A stretch of DNA of 37,988 bases from Caldifarciminota bacterium (GCA_015490555.1 WFXO01000032.1:1-37988); one strand, 5' to 3'; positions 25,225 through 33,166 are shown, counted from the first letter of the stretch. Numbers and translations are program-made. Notes: generated from the sequence alone by a model not told the origin.

Positions 25225-25686
25225 ATGTGGTGGATACCTTGGATTGTGTGGAGCCTTGTCCCGGTCAAAGTAGAATATGTGGTCCCGGAGTGGGTCCTGG
25301 GTCAACCTGCAGTAGTCCTCAAAGACACTGTAGGCGATCAAATTTTGCCGATCTTCATCGGCTCAGCAGAGGCCAATGCCATTCAACTGGCCCTCAAGGG
25401 GATTCAGCCTGCCCGCCCCCAAACGCATGACCTCCTTCTCAAGATTTTGCGCAAGTTGCATGCAAAAGTCACCCAGGTCGTGGTCACGGATTTAGAGGAA
25501 GACATTTACTTTGCGGAGATCTATCTGGAGACACCTGACGGGCAGCGGATTATCGACGCTCGTCCATCCGATGCCATTGCGATTGCGCTCCGCGCCCAGG
25601 TTCCGATTGCCGTCGAGGAACGCGTCTTTCGAAAATATCGCGCCTCACAGCAAAAGGGCTCCTCTGAAAAGAAGTCGAACCTCTGA
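25225..25686 (+). CDS. Bifunctional nuclease family protein (DUF151)
   Basis: 153 aa. The DUF151/BFN domain is clear: VVLKDTVGDQILPIFIGSAEANAIQLAL, RPQTHDLLLKILRKL, and the C-terminal IIDARPSDAIAIALRAQVPIAV. Plant members have DNase/RNase activity; the bacterial role is not settled. Unusual for the family is a tryptophan-rich hydrophobic N-terminus (MWWIPWIVWSL), which might anchor the protein at the membrane. The start at 25225 follows from the promoter position. The gene stands alone between the divergent Lon gene and the rhodanese operon. Confidence 0.92.
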   Translation: MWWIPWIVWSLVPVKVEYVVPEWVLGQPAVVLKDTVGDQILPIFIGSAEANAIQLALKGIQPARPQTHDLLLKILRKLHAKVTQVVVTDLEEDIYFAEIYLETPDGQRIIDARPSDAIAIALRAQVPIAVEERVFRKYRASQQKGSSEKKSNL

Positions 25687-25759
25687 AAGATTCTTACAGG
25701 ACTGTCCTCCGATCTGCAGTTTACAACACCGGGCAGACCCCCTATACTTAAGTTTACCT

Positions 25760-25765
25760 TATAAT
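25760..25765 (+). promoter_or_regulatory. -10 box of rhodanese operon
   Basis: Perfect TATAAT at 25760-25765, followed by a leader of about 25-28 bases that contains GGAGGTGA ahead of the ATG at 25799. No good -35 box is seen at 17 bp. Confidence 0.5.
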
Positions 25766-25798
25766 TCAGTCAATTTCTTAAAGATGGAGGTGAAAACG

Positions 25799-26275
25799 AT
25801 GTATCGTCGATTCCAGAAGATTGCGGTCTTGGTTGTACTTCTGACGGTTGCCGGCGCTCGGGTCGGCATTGCGCAGAGTCTCGATCCCCAAACGCTTCAA
25901 ACTTGGATCGCAGAACGTGATTCCGGGAAACGGCATTTTATCTTAGTCGATGTCCGCTCTGCCTATGAGCATCAACAAGGGGTCATCCCTGGAACCGACA
26001 CACTCATTCCTTATAGCGAGTTACCCAAACGTCACCAAGAACTCGGGGTAGACCCGAAGAAAGATACCGTCGTTCTTTACTGTCGAACCGGCCATCGAGC
26101 AGGCATTGGCCAACGGATCCTTTTAGATCTCGGGTACAAATACGTCTTTAATGGGCTCGGGATCATGCAGTGGACTTCTGCTGGATACCCTCTTATCTCT
26201 CCACAAGAAAACAATAAAGAGAAGCCCCAGAAAGCCACCCACATGCAAAGGATGGACGACCAGAAAATGGAGTAA
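25799..26275 (+). CDS. Exported rhodanese-domain protein
   Basis: 158 aa. The signal peptide (KIAVLVVLLTVAGARVGIAQS) points to the periplasm. The single rhodanese domain has ILVDVRSAYEHQQGVIPGT and the active-site loop YCRTGHRAG with the persulfide-forming cysteine. It probably carries or transfers sulfane sulfur. The start has GGAGGTGA at a good distance. First gene of a six-gene plus-strand operon. The domain pairs with the DUF2892 membrane protein three genes downstream; in E. coli YgaP these two domains are fused in one protein. Confidence 0.92.
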   Translation: MYRRFQKIAVLVVLLTVAGARVGIAQSLDPQTLQTWIAERDSGKRHFILVDVRSAYEHQQGVIPGTDTLIPYSELPKRHQELGVDPKKDTVVLYCRTGHRAGIGQRILLDLGYKYVFNGLGIMQWTSAGYPLISPQENNKEKPQKATHMQRMDDQKME

Positions 26276-26282
26276 GGGAACA

Positions 26283-26696
26283 ATGAGCAGCCTGATGCTC
26301 TTATTCATTTTGGTGGGGGTGGTCTTCGTGGTCATTGTTGGCCTCCGAGTCCTGGCCCAGTACAAGATCTCTCAGATGAGTGGGGTTTCGGTCCCTTCGC
26401 AATGGGTTCGGCGGTGGCCGGACCCTGTATTGGTTTTTATCACGGCGCCCGGTTGTCGCGCCTGTGAAACAGAACGACCCAAGGTTTCTAAAATTCAAGC
26501 ATGGGTTCCCGTCCGGGAGGTTTCTGTTGCGGACGCACCCGATTTGATCCAGGCTTTGAATCTCATCGCTACGCCTACCTGGATCCGGGTGGAAAACGGG
26601 GTTGTCCAGCGCGCTTGGGTAGGCCGACTGCCCATCGCGCGTCTGAAACAGTGGGTGCAACATCGGCAGCCTCAGGAGGTGTCCCGTGAACGATAG
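26283..26696 (+). CDS. Membrane-anchored thioredoxin-like protein
   Basis: 137 aa. An N-terminal membrane helix (LMLLFILVGVVFVVIVGLRVL) anchors a thioredoxin-fold domain. The redox motif is CRAC in FITAPGCRACETERPKV, and the cis-proline loop is IATPTWIRVENG. It probably works as a thiol-disulfide reductase in the periplasm. It lies 7 bases after the rhodanese gene and overlaps the next gene by 11 bases. It is shorter than standard thioredoxin domains with anchors, and its partner is unknown. Confidence 0.85.
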   Translation: MSSLMLLFILVGVVFVVIVGLRVLAQYKISQMSGVSVPSQWVRRWPDPVLVFITAPGCRACETERPKVSKIQAWVPVREVSVADAPDLIQALNLIATPTWIRVENGVVQRAWVGRLPIARLKQWVQHRQPQEVSRER

Positions 26697-27297
26697 AACC
26701 CAGGCGATGATCTTTAGGATCCTTGGCATCTTATGGGCCACGGGCCTGTTGGGGCTCTGGGCGGAATCTCCAAGGCCCGCGCGCAGTTCTCTCCAGATCG
26801 CGAGGGAGGCTACAAAAGAACTCCTGGACTCTCTAAAAACCCATCTCGTCCAGGAACTCCAGGCTGGGGGCCCCGCGAAGGCAATTGAGGTATGTTCCAG
26901 TCTCGGCCAGAAAATCCCCCAGACTCTGATGAGCCGGTACGGCATTCTGATAAAACGAACCTCCCTGAAAGTTCGGAATCCTCGAAATGCTCCCACCCCG
27001 GATGAAAAAGCGTTGCTTCAGACGTTGGAGACCCTCGCCAAGAAGGATTCCGCCCCCGATGAATGGGTTGACACGGTGACCCTCCAAGGGAGACCCGTGT
27101 TCCGGTATGCAAAACCCTTATATGTCCAGGGACTTTGTTTGGTGTGCCACGGGCCAACGGAGACGTTATCCCCCGAGGTCCGCAAAATTTTGGATGAAAA
27201 TTACCCACAAGACCGGGCCCGAGGGTACCATGTTGGTGACTTCCGTGGTATGGTAATCGTGAAAATTCCTCTTCAAGAACAAGGAGGTGAGCCATGA
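26686..27297 (+). CDS. DUF3365 (Tll0287-like) haem-binding protein
   Basis: 203 aa from a GTG start. It has an N-terminal membrane or signal segment (MIFRILGILWATGLLGLW) and a Tll0287-like sensor domain. Family segments are AIEVCSSLGQKIPQ, IKRTSLKVRNPRNAPTPDEKA and PLYVQGLCLVCHG. CLVCH is a c-type haem motif. Members bind haem in the periplasm and are thought to sense redox state or gases; enzymatic activity is not established. It overlaps the thioredoxin-like gene by 11 bases and the DUF2892 gene by 4 bases (ATGA). Confidence 0.88.
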   Translation: MNDRTQAMIFRILGILWATGLLGLWAESPRPARSSLQIAREATKELLDSLKTHLVQELQAGGPAKAIEVCSSLGQKIPQTLMSRYGILIKRTSLKVRNPRNAPTPDEKALLQTLETLAKKDSAPDEWVDTVTLQGRPVFRYAKPLYVQGLCLVCHGPTETLSPEVRKILDENYPQDRARGYHVGDFRGMVIVKIPLQEQGGEP

Positions 27298-27491
27298 AGA
27301 AGAATGTGGGCAGTGTGGACCAATGGATCCGGTGGATCATCGGGATCGTCCTGATCCTGTGGGGCGTGTTCGGGCTCACCGGTGCTGGGAAGTGGGTCGC
27401 AATCATCATCGGTCTGATCCCCATCATCACGGCCTTGCTCGGCTGGTGTCCTCTATACCAACTGATCGGCGTTTCCACCAAAAAGGAATAG
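27294..27491 (+). CDS. DUF2892 (YgaP-type) small membrane protein
   Basis: 65 aa. The sequence MKKNVGSVDQWIRWIIGI opens with the family pattern (N-V-G-x-D-x-x-x-R). Two membrane helices follow (IVLILWGVFGLTG and WVAIIIGLIPIITALLGWCP), with a conserved cysteine in GWCPLYQLIG. In YgaP this domain is the membrane part of a rhodanese. Here the rhodanese is a separate protein in the same operon. Confidence 0.9.
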   Translation: MKKNVGSVDQWIRWIIGIVLILWGVFGLTGAGKWVAIIIGLIPIITALLGWCPLYQLIGVSTKKE

Positions 27492-27493
27492 AG

Positions 27494-28087
27494 ATGACCC
27501 ACAAGTACGACCCGGGGGCAGCAGACCGGCTTCTTCGACCGGAACGTGCCGAGGAAGAACGCCCCCGGGTCCTCCTGAAAACTCTCGACCTTCAAGACGG
27601 ACAAATTGTGCTGGATTTGGGATGTGGCCCCGGCTTCTACTTGCCCTATCTTGCGGAACAGGTCGCCCCAACCGGCTGGGTTGTGGGGGCCGATCTCCAA
27701 AAAGAGATGCTCACGATCGCTCAACAGCATCTCAAGGCTTCCGGGATTCACAACGTCTGTCTTGTGCAGGTGGGGGAAGCCTCTTTACCGTTTCCAGATC
27801 ACACATTTGACGTTGTCACCCTGGCTCATACCCTACATGAACTTCATCACCCGGTGGAAAGTTTAAAAGAGGTGCGACGGGTTTTGGCTCCCCAGGGGAT
27901 CTTTTGGATCTGGGACTGGGACCGGGCGTACTCGGGCCCTCCGGGTCCACCCCAGGAGGAACGTCTCTCGCCCGAAGAGGCCAAACAACTCCTGCTGGAA
28001 GCCGGCTTTCACGTAGAAATTCACTCCTCGCCGCTCCCGGCCAGGTTTTTCATTCGCGCGGTTCCCAAGAAACCCAAGAAACCCTAA
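27494..28087 (+). CDS. Class I SAM-dependent methyltransferase
   Basis: 197 aa, Rossmann-type methyltransferase of the UbiE/Methyltransf_11 kind. Motif I is VLDLGCGPGFYLPYL and the acidic residue of motif II is in VVGADLQKEML. The FDVVTLAHTLHEL segment is motif IV. The cytoplasmic substrate is not evident. The start lies 2 bases after the DUF2892 stop. The start and end fit the family without extra domains. Its tail (VPKKPKKP) is lysine rich. Confidence 0.88.
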   Translation: MTHKYDPGAADRLLRPERAEEERPRVLLKTLDLQDGQIVLDLGCGPGFYLPYLAEQVAPTGWVVGADLQKEMLTIAQQHLKASGIHNVCLVQVGEASLPFPDHTFDVVTLAHTLHELHHPVESLKEVRRVLAPQGIFWIWDWDRAYSGPPGPPQEERLSPEEAKQLLLEAGFHVEIHSSPLPARFFIRAVPKKPKKP

Positions 28088-28098
28088 AGGAGGTCCCG

Positions 28099-28389
28099 AT
28101 GGTTGTCGCCGTCAATCGCATATTTGTGAAAAAGGAGTTTCAAAAAGAGTTTGAGTCCCGGTTCCGTGATCGGATCCGGATGGTGGAACAACAACCCGGC
28201 TGGCTACGGACCGAAATCCTCTGCCCCACCGATGGGGAAGACTATCTTGTGATGACCTGGTGGAGGTCGAAAGAGGATTTCGAGCGCTGGGTCGAGTCAG
28301 CCGCCTTCCGGAAGGCACACGCTCGTGCCACTCCCAGAGAGTGGTTTTCCAAACCCAACGAGTTCCAACTCTATACGGTTCTTGAGTAA
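28099..28389 (+). CDS. Antibiotic biosynthesis monooxygenase (ABM) domain protein, possibly haem-degrading
   Basis: 96 aa, a single ferredoxin-like ABM domain. Family features are VVAVNRIFVKKEFQKEFESRF, QPGWLRTEIL, and YLVMTWWRSKEDFERWVESAAFRKAH. The pattern resembles HmoA/IsdG-like monooxygenases, which can degrade haem, but haem use cannot be read with certainty. AAGGAGG lies before the ATG. It is the last gene of the rhodanese operon, next to two haem proteins. Confidence 0.85.
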   Translation: MVVAVNRIFVKKEFQKEFESRFRDRIRMVEQQPGWLRTEILCPTDGEDYLVMTWWRSKEDFERWVESAAFRKAHARATPREWFSKPNEFQLYTVLE

Positions 28390-28464
28390 CCCCTGGTAAT
28401 TCTACAACCGTGCTCACTCCCGACCACAAGGAATACACAAAATAGTTGAGCGAATTTCTCAGTC

Positions 28465-28493
28465 TTGATTTTCAACCTCAAATGGCATATGCT
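28465..28493 (+). promoter_or_regulatory. Promoter of cytochrome c - sod pair
   Basis: TTGATT at 28465-28470, exact 17-bp spacer, TATGCT at 28488-28493. A leader of about 23 bases with a strong AAGGAGG precedes the ATG at 28523, so this is a normal leadered start. Confidence 0.5.
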
Positions 28494-28522
28494 ATGCGAG
28501 CACATGGAAGGAGGTCTCAGAC

Positions 28523-28942
28523 ATGGTAAAGAAGTTTCTTTCTTTCGCTTTCCTTTGGTTCGTAGCCACATCGGGTTTCGCCAAAGAGAACGGCGAAGAC
28601 GCACTGATAAAACAAGGGGAAGCCTTGTTCCAGAGTAAGGGCTGTGTGGCCTGCCACACCCTTACAGACCAACGTCTGGTGGGCCCCGGATTGAGAGGCG
28701 TCTTTGACCGTTTAGAAAAAGCCGGAAAAGATGAAACGTGGTTAGCAACCTACCTCAAAAATCCCCCGGCCATGGTAGAAAAAGACCCCTACTTACAAAA
28801 ACTCCATCAGATTTACCAAGTGGTCATGCCAAACTTGGGCTTAAAAGAGAATGAAATACAAGCCCTGATCGCTTATTTAAAGGTGGCGACACAACCACCA
28901 AAGGCATCGCCATCGGAAACTCAAGCAACACAAAAAGAGTAA
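28523..28942 (+). CDS. Periplasmic c-type cytochrome
   Basis: 139 aa. The signal peptide is [19 protein letters not shown] single haem-binding motif, GCVACHTL, is followed by VGPGLRGVF as in class I cytochromes. The methionine ligand lies in [20 protein letters not shown]. The C-terminal tail is low in complexity ([15 protein letters not shown]). It probably shuttles electrons in the periplasm. It is followed 14 bases later by superoxide dismutase and shares its promoter and terminator. Confidence 0.93.
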   Translation: MVKKFLSFAFLWFVATSGFAKENGEDALIKQGEALFQSKGCVACHTLTDQRLVGPGLRGVFDRLEKAGKDETWLATYLKNPPAMVEKDPYLQKLHQIYQVVMPNLGLKENEIQALIAYLKVATQPPKASPSETQATQKE

Positions 28943-28956
28943 AAAGGAGGACCAAC

Positions 28957-29583
28957 ATGGCCCATACATTACCTGAACTCCCGTATCCTGTGGATGCGTT
29001 GGAGCCATACATTGATGCCCGAACCATGGAAATCCATCATGGGAAGCACCATGCCGGGTATGTGAATAAACTAAACGCCGCGCTGTCGAAGTACCCCTCC
29101 CTGGAATCTGTACCTTTGGAAGAACTCCTCCAAAACCTGGAATCGGTCCCCGAAGACATTCGGACCGCAGTCCGCAACAACGGCGGCGGCCATTTCAACC
29201 ATAGCCTCTTCTGGACAGTGATGTCCCCACGCGGAGGTGGGAAACCCACAGGAGCCCTGGCGGAGGCCATCGAGCATGCCTTCGGTTCCTTCGAGACCTT
29301 CCAGCACGCCTTTTCAGAGGCCGCGTCGACCCGCTTCGGCAGTGGCTGGGCCTGGCTCGCCGTGGATCACTTCGGCAAACTCCGCGTCTTTTCCACTCCG
29401 AACCAAGACAACCCCGTCATGGTGGGGATGATCCCTATCCTCGGTCTCGATGTCTGGGAACACGCCTACTACCTCAAATACCAGAACCGCCGTGCGGAGT
29501 ACATCGAAAATTGGTGGCGGATCGTGAATTGGGACCAGGTGGCACAAAACTATCAGAAAGCCCTGGAGTCCTTAAAACGCTAA
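28957..29583 (+). CDS. sodA: Superoxide dismutase (Fe/Mn family, Mn-like)
   Basis: Converts superoxide to hydrogen peroxide and oxygen. It has 208 aa. The metal ligands expected in the family are visible: H27 in MEIHHGKHH, the His of NHSLFW, and the Asp and His of [23 protein letters not shown] carries the active-site glutamine at the position typical of Mn enzymes (Fe types usually place it elsewhere). No signal peptide, so it is cytoplasmic. GGAGG lies before the ATG. A strong terminator follows. Iron use or dual-metal use cannot be excluded. Confidence 0.95.
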   Translation: MAHTLPELPYPVDALEPYIDARTMEIHHGKHHAGYVNKLNAALSKYPSLESVPLEELLQNLESVPEDIRTAVRNNGGGHFNHSLFWTVMSPRGGGKPTGALAEAIEHAFGSFETFQHAFSEAASTRFGSGWAWLAVDHFGKLRVFSTPNQDNPVMVGMIPILGLDVWEHAYYLKYQNRRAEYIENWWRIVNWDQVAQNYQKALESLKR

Positions 29584-29605
29584 CCCTCCTTGCCTGTGCC
29601 CAAAG

Positions 29606-29647
29606 GGCCTACCCATCGAGCCAATGCTCATGGGTAGGCCTCGTTTT
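29606..29647 (+). terminator. Intrinsic terminator after sod
   Basis: An 11-bp perfect stem (GGCCTACCCAT at 29606-29616 with ATGGGTAGGCC at 29630-29640), a 13-base loop and a T run (TCGTTTTT, 29641-29648). It is the only textbook rho-independent terminator seen in the window. Confidence 0.93.
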
Positions 29648-29676
29648 TAAACTTTCGGGAAATTTACTCAACCCTG

Positions 29677-29682
29677 TATAAT
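29677..29682 (+). promoter_or_regulatory. -10 box of 2-oxoacid dehydrogenase operon
   Basis: Perfect TATAAT at 29677-29682, 30 bases downstream of the sod terminator. The -35 match is weak. The leader is about 29 bases and carries AAGGAGGT (29707-29714) before the ATG at 29718. Confidence 0.55.
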
Positions 29683-29717
29683 TGGTTCTGTTGTACGGAA
29701 AATTGAAGGAGGTCCGT

Positions 29718-30869
29718 ATGTCAAAAGAAACGCAAACACCTCCCTCCCTTAAGATCCAACCCTTCACCGAAGAACCGATCCGGTTCATTGATGACGAAGG
29801 ACGTCCTGTGGGAGAGGGAGACCCTGCGGCTGTGCTGGGATTAGAGGATTCACACCTCCTTTTCCTTTACGAAGCCATGGTCCGAACTCGGGAGATCGAC
29901 CGGATGGGCTGGATCCTCGTCCGACAGGGCAAAGCCGCGTTCTACATCTCCATCGGCGGCCAAGAAGCCGCCCATATCGGAAGCCTCTATGCCCTGGACC
30001 CAGAGGACTGGGTGATGCCCTATTACCGAACTGAGCCCTCGCTCCACTTAAGAGGAGCGACCTTGGAGGAAATCTTTGGCCAGATCCTCGGCACCAACAC
30101 CGATCCGAGCAAAGGTCGCCAGATGCCCGGTCATTTCGGGTCCAAAAAGGCCCGTGCCTTCGTCTTAGGGAGTACCGTGGCCCTCGGACACGTCACCGCC
30201 ATGGGTGTAGCCATGGCCCTGAAATACCGAAAAGAACGCCAGGTTGTCATCTCCTACGGCGGGGAAGGCTCGACCAGTGAAGGGCACTTTCACTCTGCTT
30301 TGAACTTCGCCGGCGTCTTTCAACTCCCCCTGATCGTGTTCATCCAAAACAACCACTACGCGATCTCAGTCCCACGCCCTCGGCAGACGGCAGCCAAGAC
30401 CTTAGCCATCAAGGCAAAAGCCTACGGCCTTCCCGGCTATTACGTAGATGGGAACGATGTTCTGGCCGTCTATGCGGTCACCCAAACGGTCGTGGATCAA
30501 GCCAGAGCCGGCGGAGGACCCGCCTTGATCGAGGCCCTGACCTATCGTTTGGATCCCCACTCCTCTGCCGATGACGATAAGCGCTATCGATCCACGGAAG
30601 AAGTCGAAGCCTGGAGACGAAAAGACCCTCTGATCCGCTTCCGAAAATACCTCGAATCCAAAGGCCTCTGGGACGAAACCAAAGAACAAGAATTGAGAGA
30701 ACGCATCCAGAAGGAAATCGAGAACGCTGTGGAAATTGCAGAGAACGCGGGGTTGCCCGATCCCAGAGAGATGTTCCTGGAAGTCTACGCCGATGCGCCT
30801 CCCCATCTCCTCGAAGAAATGCAGGAACTCCTTCAAGAGATCCAGGAGTCCCGACAAGGAGGGAAGTGA
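29718..30869 (+). CDS. 2-oxoacid dehydrogenase E1 component, alpha subunit
   Basis: Thiamine-diphosphate-dependent decarboxylase subunit. It has 383 aa. The ThDP-binding motif is YGGEGSTSEGHFHSALNFAGVFQLPLIVFIQNN, of the G-x-G...NN type. The N-terminal extension and the segment SSADDDKRYRSTEEVEAWRRKDPLIRFRKYL resemble branched-chain 2-oxoacid dehydrogenase E1alpha more than pyruvate dehydrogenase. AAGGAGGT is well spaced before the ATG at 29718. First gene of a complete four-gene complex operon. Substrate (branched-chain or pyruvate) is a family inference. Confidence 0.95.
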   Translation: MSKETQTPPSLKIQPFTEEPIRFIDDEGRPVGEGDPAAVLGLEDSHLLFLYEAMVRTREIDRMGWILVRQGKAAFYISIGGQEAAHIGSLYALDPEDWVMPYYRTEPSLHLRGATLEEIFGQILGTNTDPSKGRQMPGHFGSKKARAFVLGSTVALGHVTAMGVAMALKYRKERQVVISYGGEGSTSEGHFHSALNFAGVFQLPLIVFIQNNHYAISVPRPRQTAAKTLAIKAKAYGLPGYYVDGNDVLAVYAVTQTVVDQARAGGGPALIEALTYRLDPHSSADDDKRYRSTEEVEAWRRKDPLIRFRKYLESKGLWDETKEQELRERIQKEIENAVEIAENAGLPDPREMFLEVYADAPPHLLEEMQELLQEIQESRQGGK

Positions 30870-30871
30870 CC

Positions 30872-31849
30872 ATGCCTGTAATGACCATAGGAGAAGCCAT
30901 CCGCGATGCACTCCGCGGGGAATTGGCACGCGATGACCGGGTCCTGGTCTTCGGAGAAGACGTCGGGAAACGGGGCGGGGTCTTTAACATCACACAGGGA
31001 CTCCAAGAAGAGTTTGGGGAAGAACGGGTATTCGATACCCCGTTAGACGAAAACGGGATCCTCGGCATGGCGACAGGCTTGGCCCTGATGGGCCTCCGAC
31101 CCGTCGCAGAAATCCAGTTCATTGACTTCATCTGGCCAGGGTTCGATGTGATCGCCTCTGATATCGCAAAATACCGCTTTCGCTCCGGAGGACAGTATGG
31201 AGTTCCTCTTGTGATTCGTTCTCCGTATGGCGGCGGCGTCAAAGGCGGGCTCTATCACTCCCAGAGCCCTGAAGCAATCTTTGGCCACCTCTCGGGGTTG
31301 AAGGTCGTGATCCCCTCCACGCCTTCGGATGCCAAGGGGCTCCTCACCTCGGTGATCCGTGATGACGACCCAGTGATCTTTTTAGAGCCCAAAAAGATCT
31401 ACTTCGCCGTCAAAGAGGAAGTCCCGGCAGGGGAACACACCGTGCCCTTAAGCAAAGCCCGGATCGCGCGGTCCGGAAAAGACGTCACCGTGGTCACTTA
31501 CGGCTACATGTTCCACGAAACCATGAAGGCCGTAGAGGCGCTGGTTCAGGAGGGCATCGATCCCGAAGTCATCGACTTGCGCACGATTGTTCCGTATGAC
31601 GCGGAGACCATCCTGGAATCGGTGGGGAAAACCGGGAAACTCGTCATCGTCATTGAGGCTCCGAAGATCCTTTCTGTCGCTTCCGAGATTTCGGCTCTTG
31701 TCGCAGAAAAAGCCATTGACGTTCTCGACGGCCCGATCGTTCGGGTCACAGGCTGGGATACGCCTTTCCCTTATGCGCTCGAGTCCTACTACATGCCAAA
31801 CCGAACCCGAATCATCCGCGGCGTCAAAAAAGCCCTGTCGCTGATCTAA
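30872..31849 (+). CDS. 2-oxoacid dehydrogenase E1 component, beta subunit
   Basis: 325 aa, partner of the preceding gene; together they form an alpha2beta2 E1. The conserved N-terminal segment is TIGEAIRDALRGELARDDRVLVFGEDVG, and FDTPLDENGILGMATGLAL carries the residues that contact ThDP. The C-terminal transketolase-like domain follows (VTVVTYGYMFHETMKAVE). The ATG at 30872 has GGAGG upstream; a GTG at 30866 overlaps the previous stop and is less likely. Confidence 0.95.
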   Translation: MPVMTIGEAIRDALRGELARDDRVLVFGEDVGKRGGVFNITQGLQEEFGEERVFDTPLDENGILGMATGLALMGLRPVAEIQFIDFIWPGFDVIASDIAKYRFRSGGQYGVPLVIRSPYGGGVKGGLYHSQSPEAIFGHLSGLKVVIPSTPSDAKGLLTSVIRDDDPVIFLEPKKIYFAVKEEVPAGEHTVPLSKARIARSGKDVTVVTYGYMFHETMKAVEALVQEGIDPEVIDLRTIVPYDAETILESVGKTGKLVIVIEAPKILSVASEISALVAEKAIDVLDGPIVRVTGWDTPFPYALESYYMPNRTRIIRGVKKALSLI

Positions 31850-31860
31850 GGAGGCGAGAC

Positions 31861-33132
31861 ATGGCAAAAGTTCTACTGCTACCAGAGATTGCCGAAAGTG
31901 TGGTGGAAGGTGAGATCCTCCGGTGGCTCAAAAAGGAAGGCGAGTTCGTGAAAAAGAACGAGCCCATCGTCGAAGTCATGACCGAAAAAGTCACCGTCGA
32001 GATTCCATCGCCTTATGAGGGAGTGTTAGCGAAGATCCTGGCCCCTGAGGGGTCCGTGATTCTGGTCCACAAACCGATTGCGGTCTTTGCAGAACCCGGA
32101 GAAGACCCAGCCAGTCTGGACCTCTCCCAGATTTTGGGAGAGGAAGCAGGGACGGTCCCATCCGGCGCCGGTAAGACAGAACAAGCAGCTGAGGAACCCT
32201 CGACGACACCCGTCCCAACCCCGATGGCGACGGCAGTTCCGGAAGCCCCGCCGGTTCCTGGTCCCATCAAGGCCACCCCTGCGGCGCGCAAGGCCGCACG
32301 CGAGTTGGGCATCGACCTCCGGGAGGTCCCGCCCTCGACCCCGGTCGGCCGGATCGTCAAGGCAGACGTCCTCCGGTATGCCGAACAGATCCGTCAGCGT
32401 CCCCCGATCGCCAGGGTCGGAGCCATCCCGGAGCCGGAGCGAATTCCATTCCGTGGGCTTCGACGTGAGATTGCTCGAAGACTCCGTCAATCCAAAGACC
32501 AAGCGGTCCATACCCTCCACGTCGATGAGGCCGATCTCACTGAACTGGTTCGAATCCGCGAGAAACTCAAGCCCCTGGCCGAACAGGAAGGGGTGAAACT
32601 CACGTTCCTGCCGTTTATCATTAAGGCGGTGATCCAGGCACTTCGGAAATATCCCATGTTGAACGCCACCGTCGACGACGAGCGCGGAGAAATTGTCCTC
32701 CATAAGACCTACAACATCGGGGTTGCAGTCGCCACGGACCAAGGGCTGGTCGTCCCCGTGATTCACCATGCGGAACAGAAAGACCTTTTCACCCTGGCCC
32801 GTGAAATCACAGAGAAGGCGGAGAAGGCCCGCCAAGGCACGCTTACACTGGAAGACGTCGAGGGCGGCACCTTTTCCATCACCAACATCGGGTCCATCGG
32901 CGGCCTCTTCTCGTTTCCGGTCATCAACTACCCCCAGGTCGCCATCCTTGGCGTCCATAGCATCAAGAGACGGCCTGTGGTGGACGATCACGGCGAGATC
33001 GTCATCCGGGACATGGTCTACCTCTCTGTGGCCTTTGATCATCGGGTTACGGATGGGGCAGAAGTCGCCTGGTTCACCCGAGACCTCATCGCCATCTTAG
33101 AGAACCCAGAACGCCTTCTCTTGTCTGCTTAA
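31861..33132 (+). CDS. Dihydrolipoamide acyltransferase (E2)
   Basis: Core of the complex, moving the acyl group from E1 to CoA. It has 423 aa. The lipoyl domain carries the lipoylated lysine K43 in EVMTEKVTVEIPS. A proline/alanine linker follows, then the peripheral subunit-binding domain (ATPAARKAARELGIDLREV...GRIVKADVLRYA). The catalytic domain ends with the active-site motif HRVTDGAEVAWFT (HxxxDG). AAGGAGG precedes the ATG. A single lipoyl domain is seen, as in many bacterial branched-chain complexes. Confidence 0.96.
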   Translation: MAKVLLLPEIAESVVEGEILRWLKKEGEFVKKNEPIVEVMTEKVTVEIPSPYEGVLAKILAPEGSVILVHKPIAVFAEPGEDPASLDLSQILGEEAGTVPSGAGKTEQAAEEPSTTPVPTPMATAVPEAPPVPGPIKATPAARKAARELGIDLREVPPSTPVGRIVKADVLRYAEQIRQRPPIARVGAIPEPERIPFRGLRREIARRLRQSKDQAVHTLHVDEADLTELVRIREKLKPLAEQEGVKLTFLPFIIKAVIQALRKYPMLNATVDDERGEIVLHKTYNIGVAVATDQGLVVPVIHHAEQKDLFTLAREITEKAEKARQGTLTLEDVEGGTFSITNIGSIGGLFSFPVINYPQVAILGVHSIKRRPVVDDHGEIVIRDMVYLSVAFDHRVTDGAEVAWFTRDLIAILENPERLLLSA

Positions 33133-33166
33133 TCACAGCACGACATCGTAAACATAAGGAGGTCGT

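Noticed and set aside
25698-25708. AGGACTGTCCT palindrome after the bifunctional nuclease gene
   Set aside because: The stem is only 5 bp, with a 1-base loop and no T run, so it is neither a terminator nor a convincing operator.
30478-31242. 254-codon minus-strand frame across the E1alpha/E1beta junction
   Set aside because: It lies antisense to two certain genes and its sequence is compositionally biased without any domain.
32026-33042. 338-codon frame antisense to the E2 gene
   Set aside because: Shadow of the E2 coding sequence, with no ribosome-binding site or recognisable domain.
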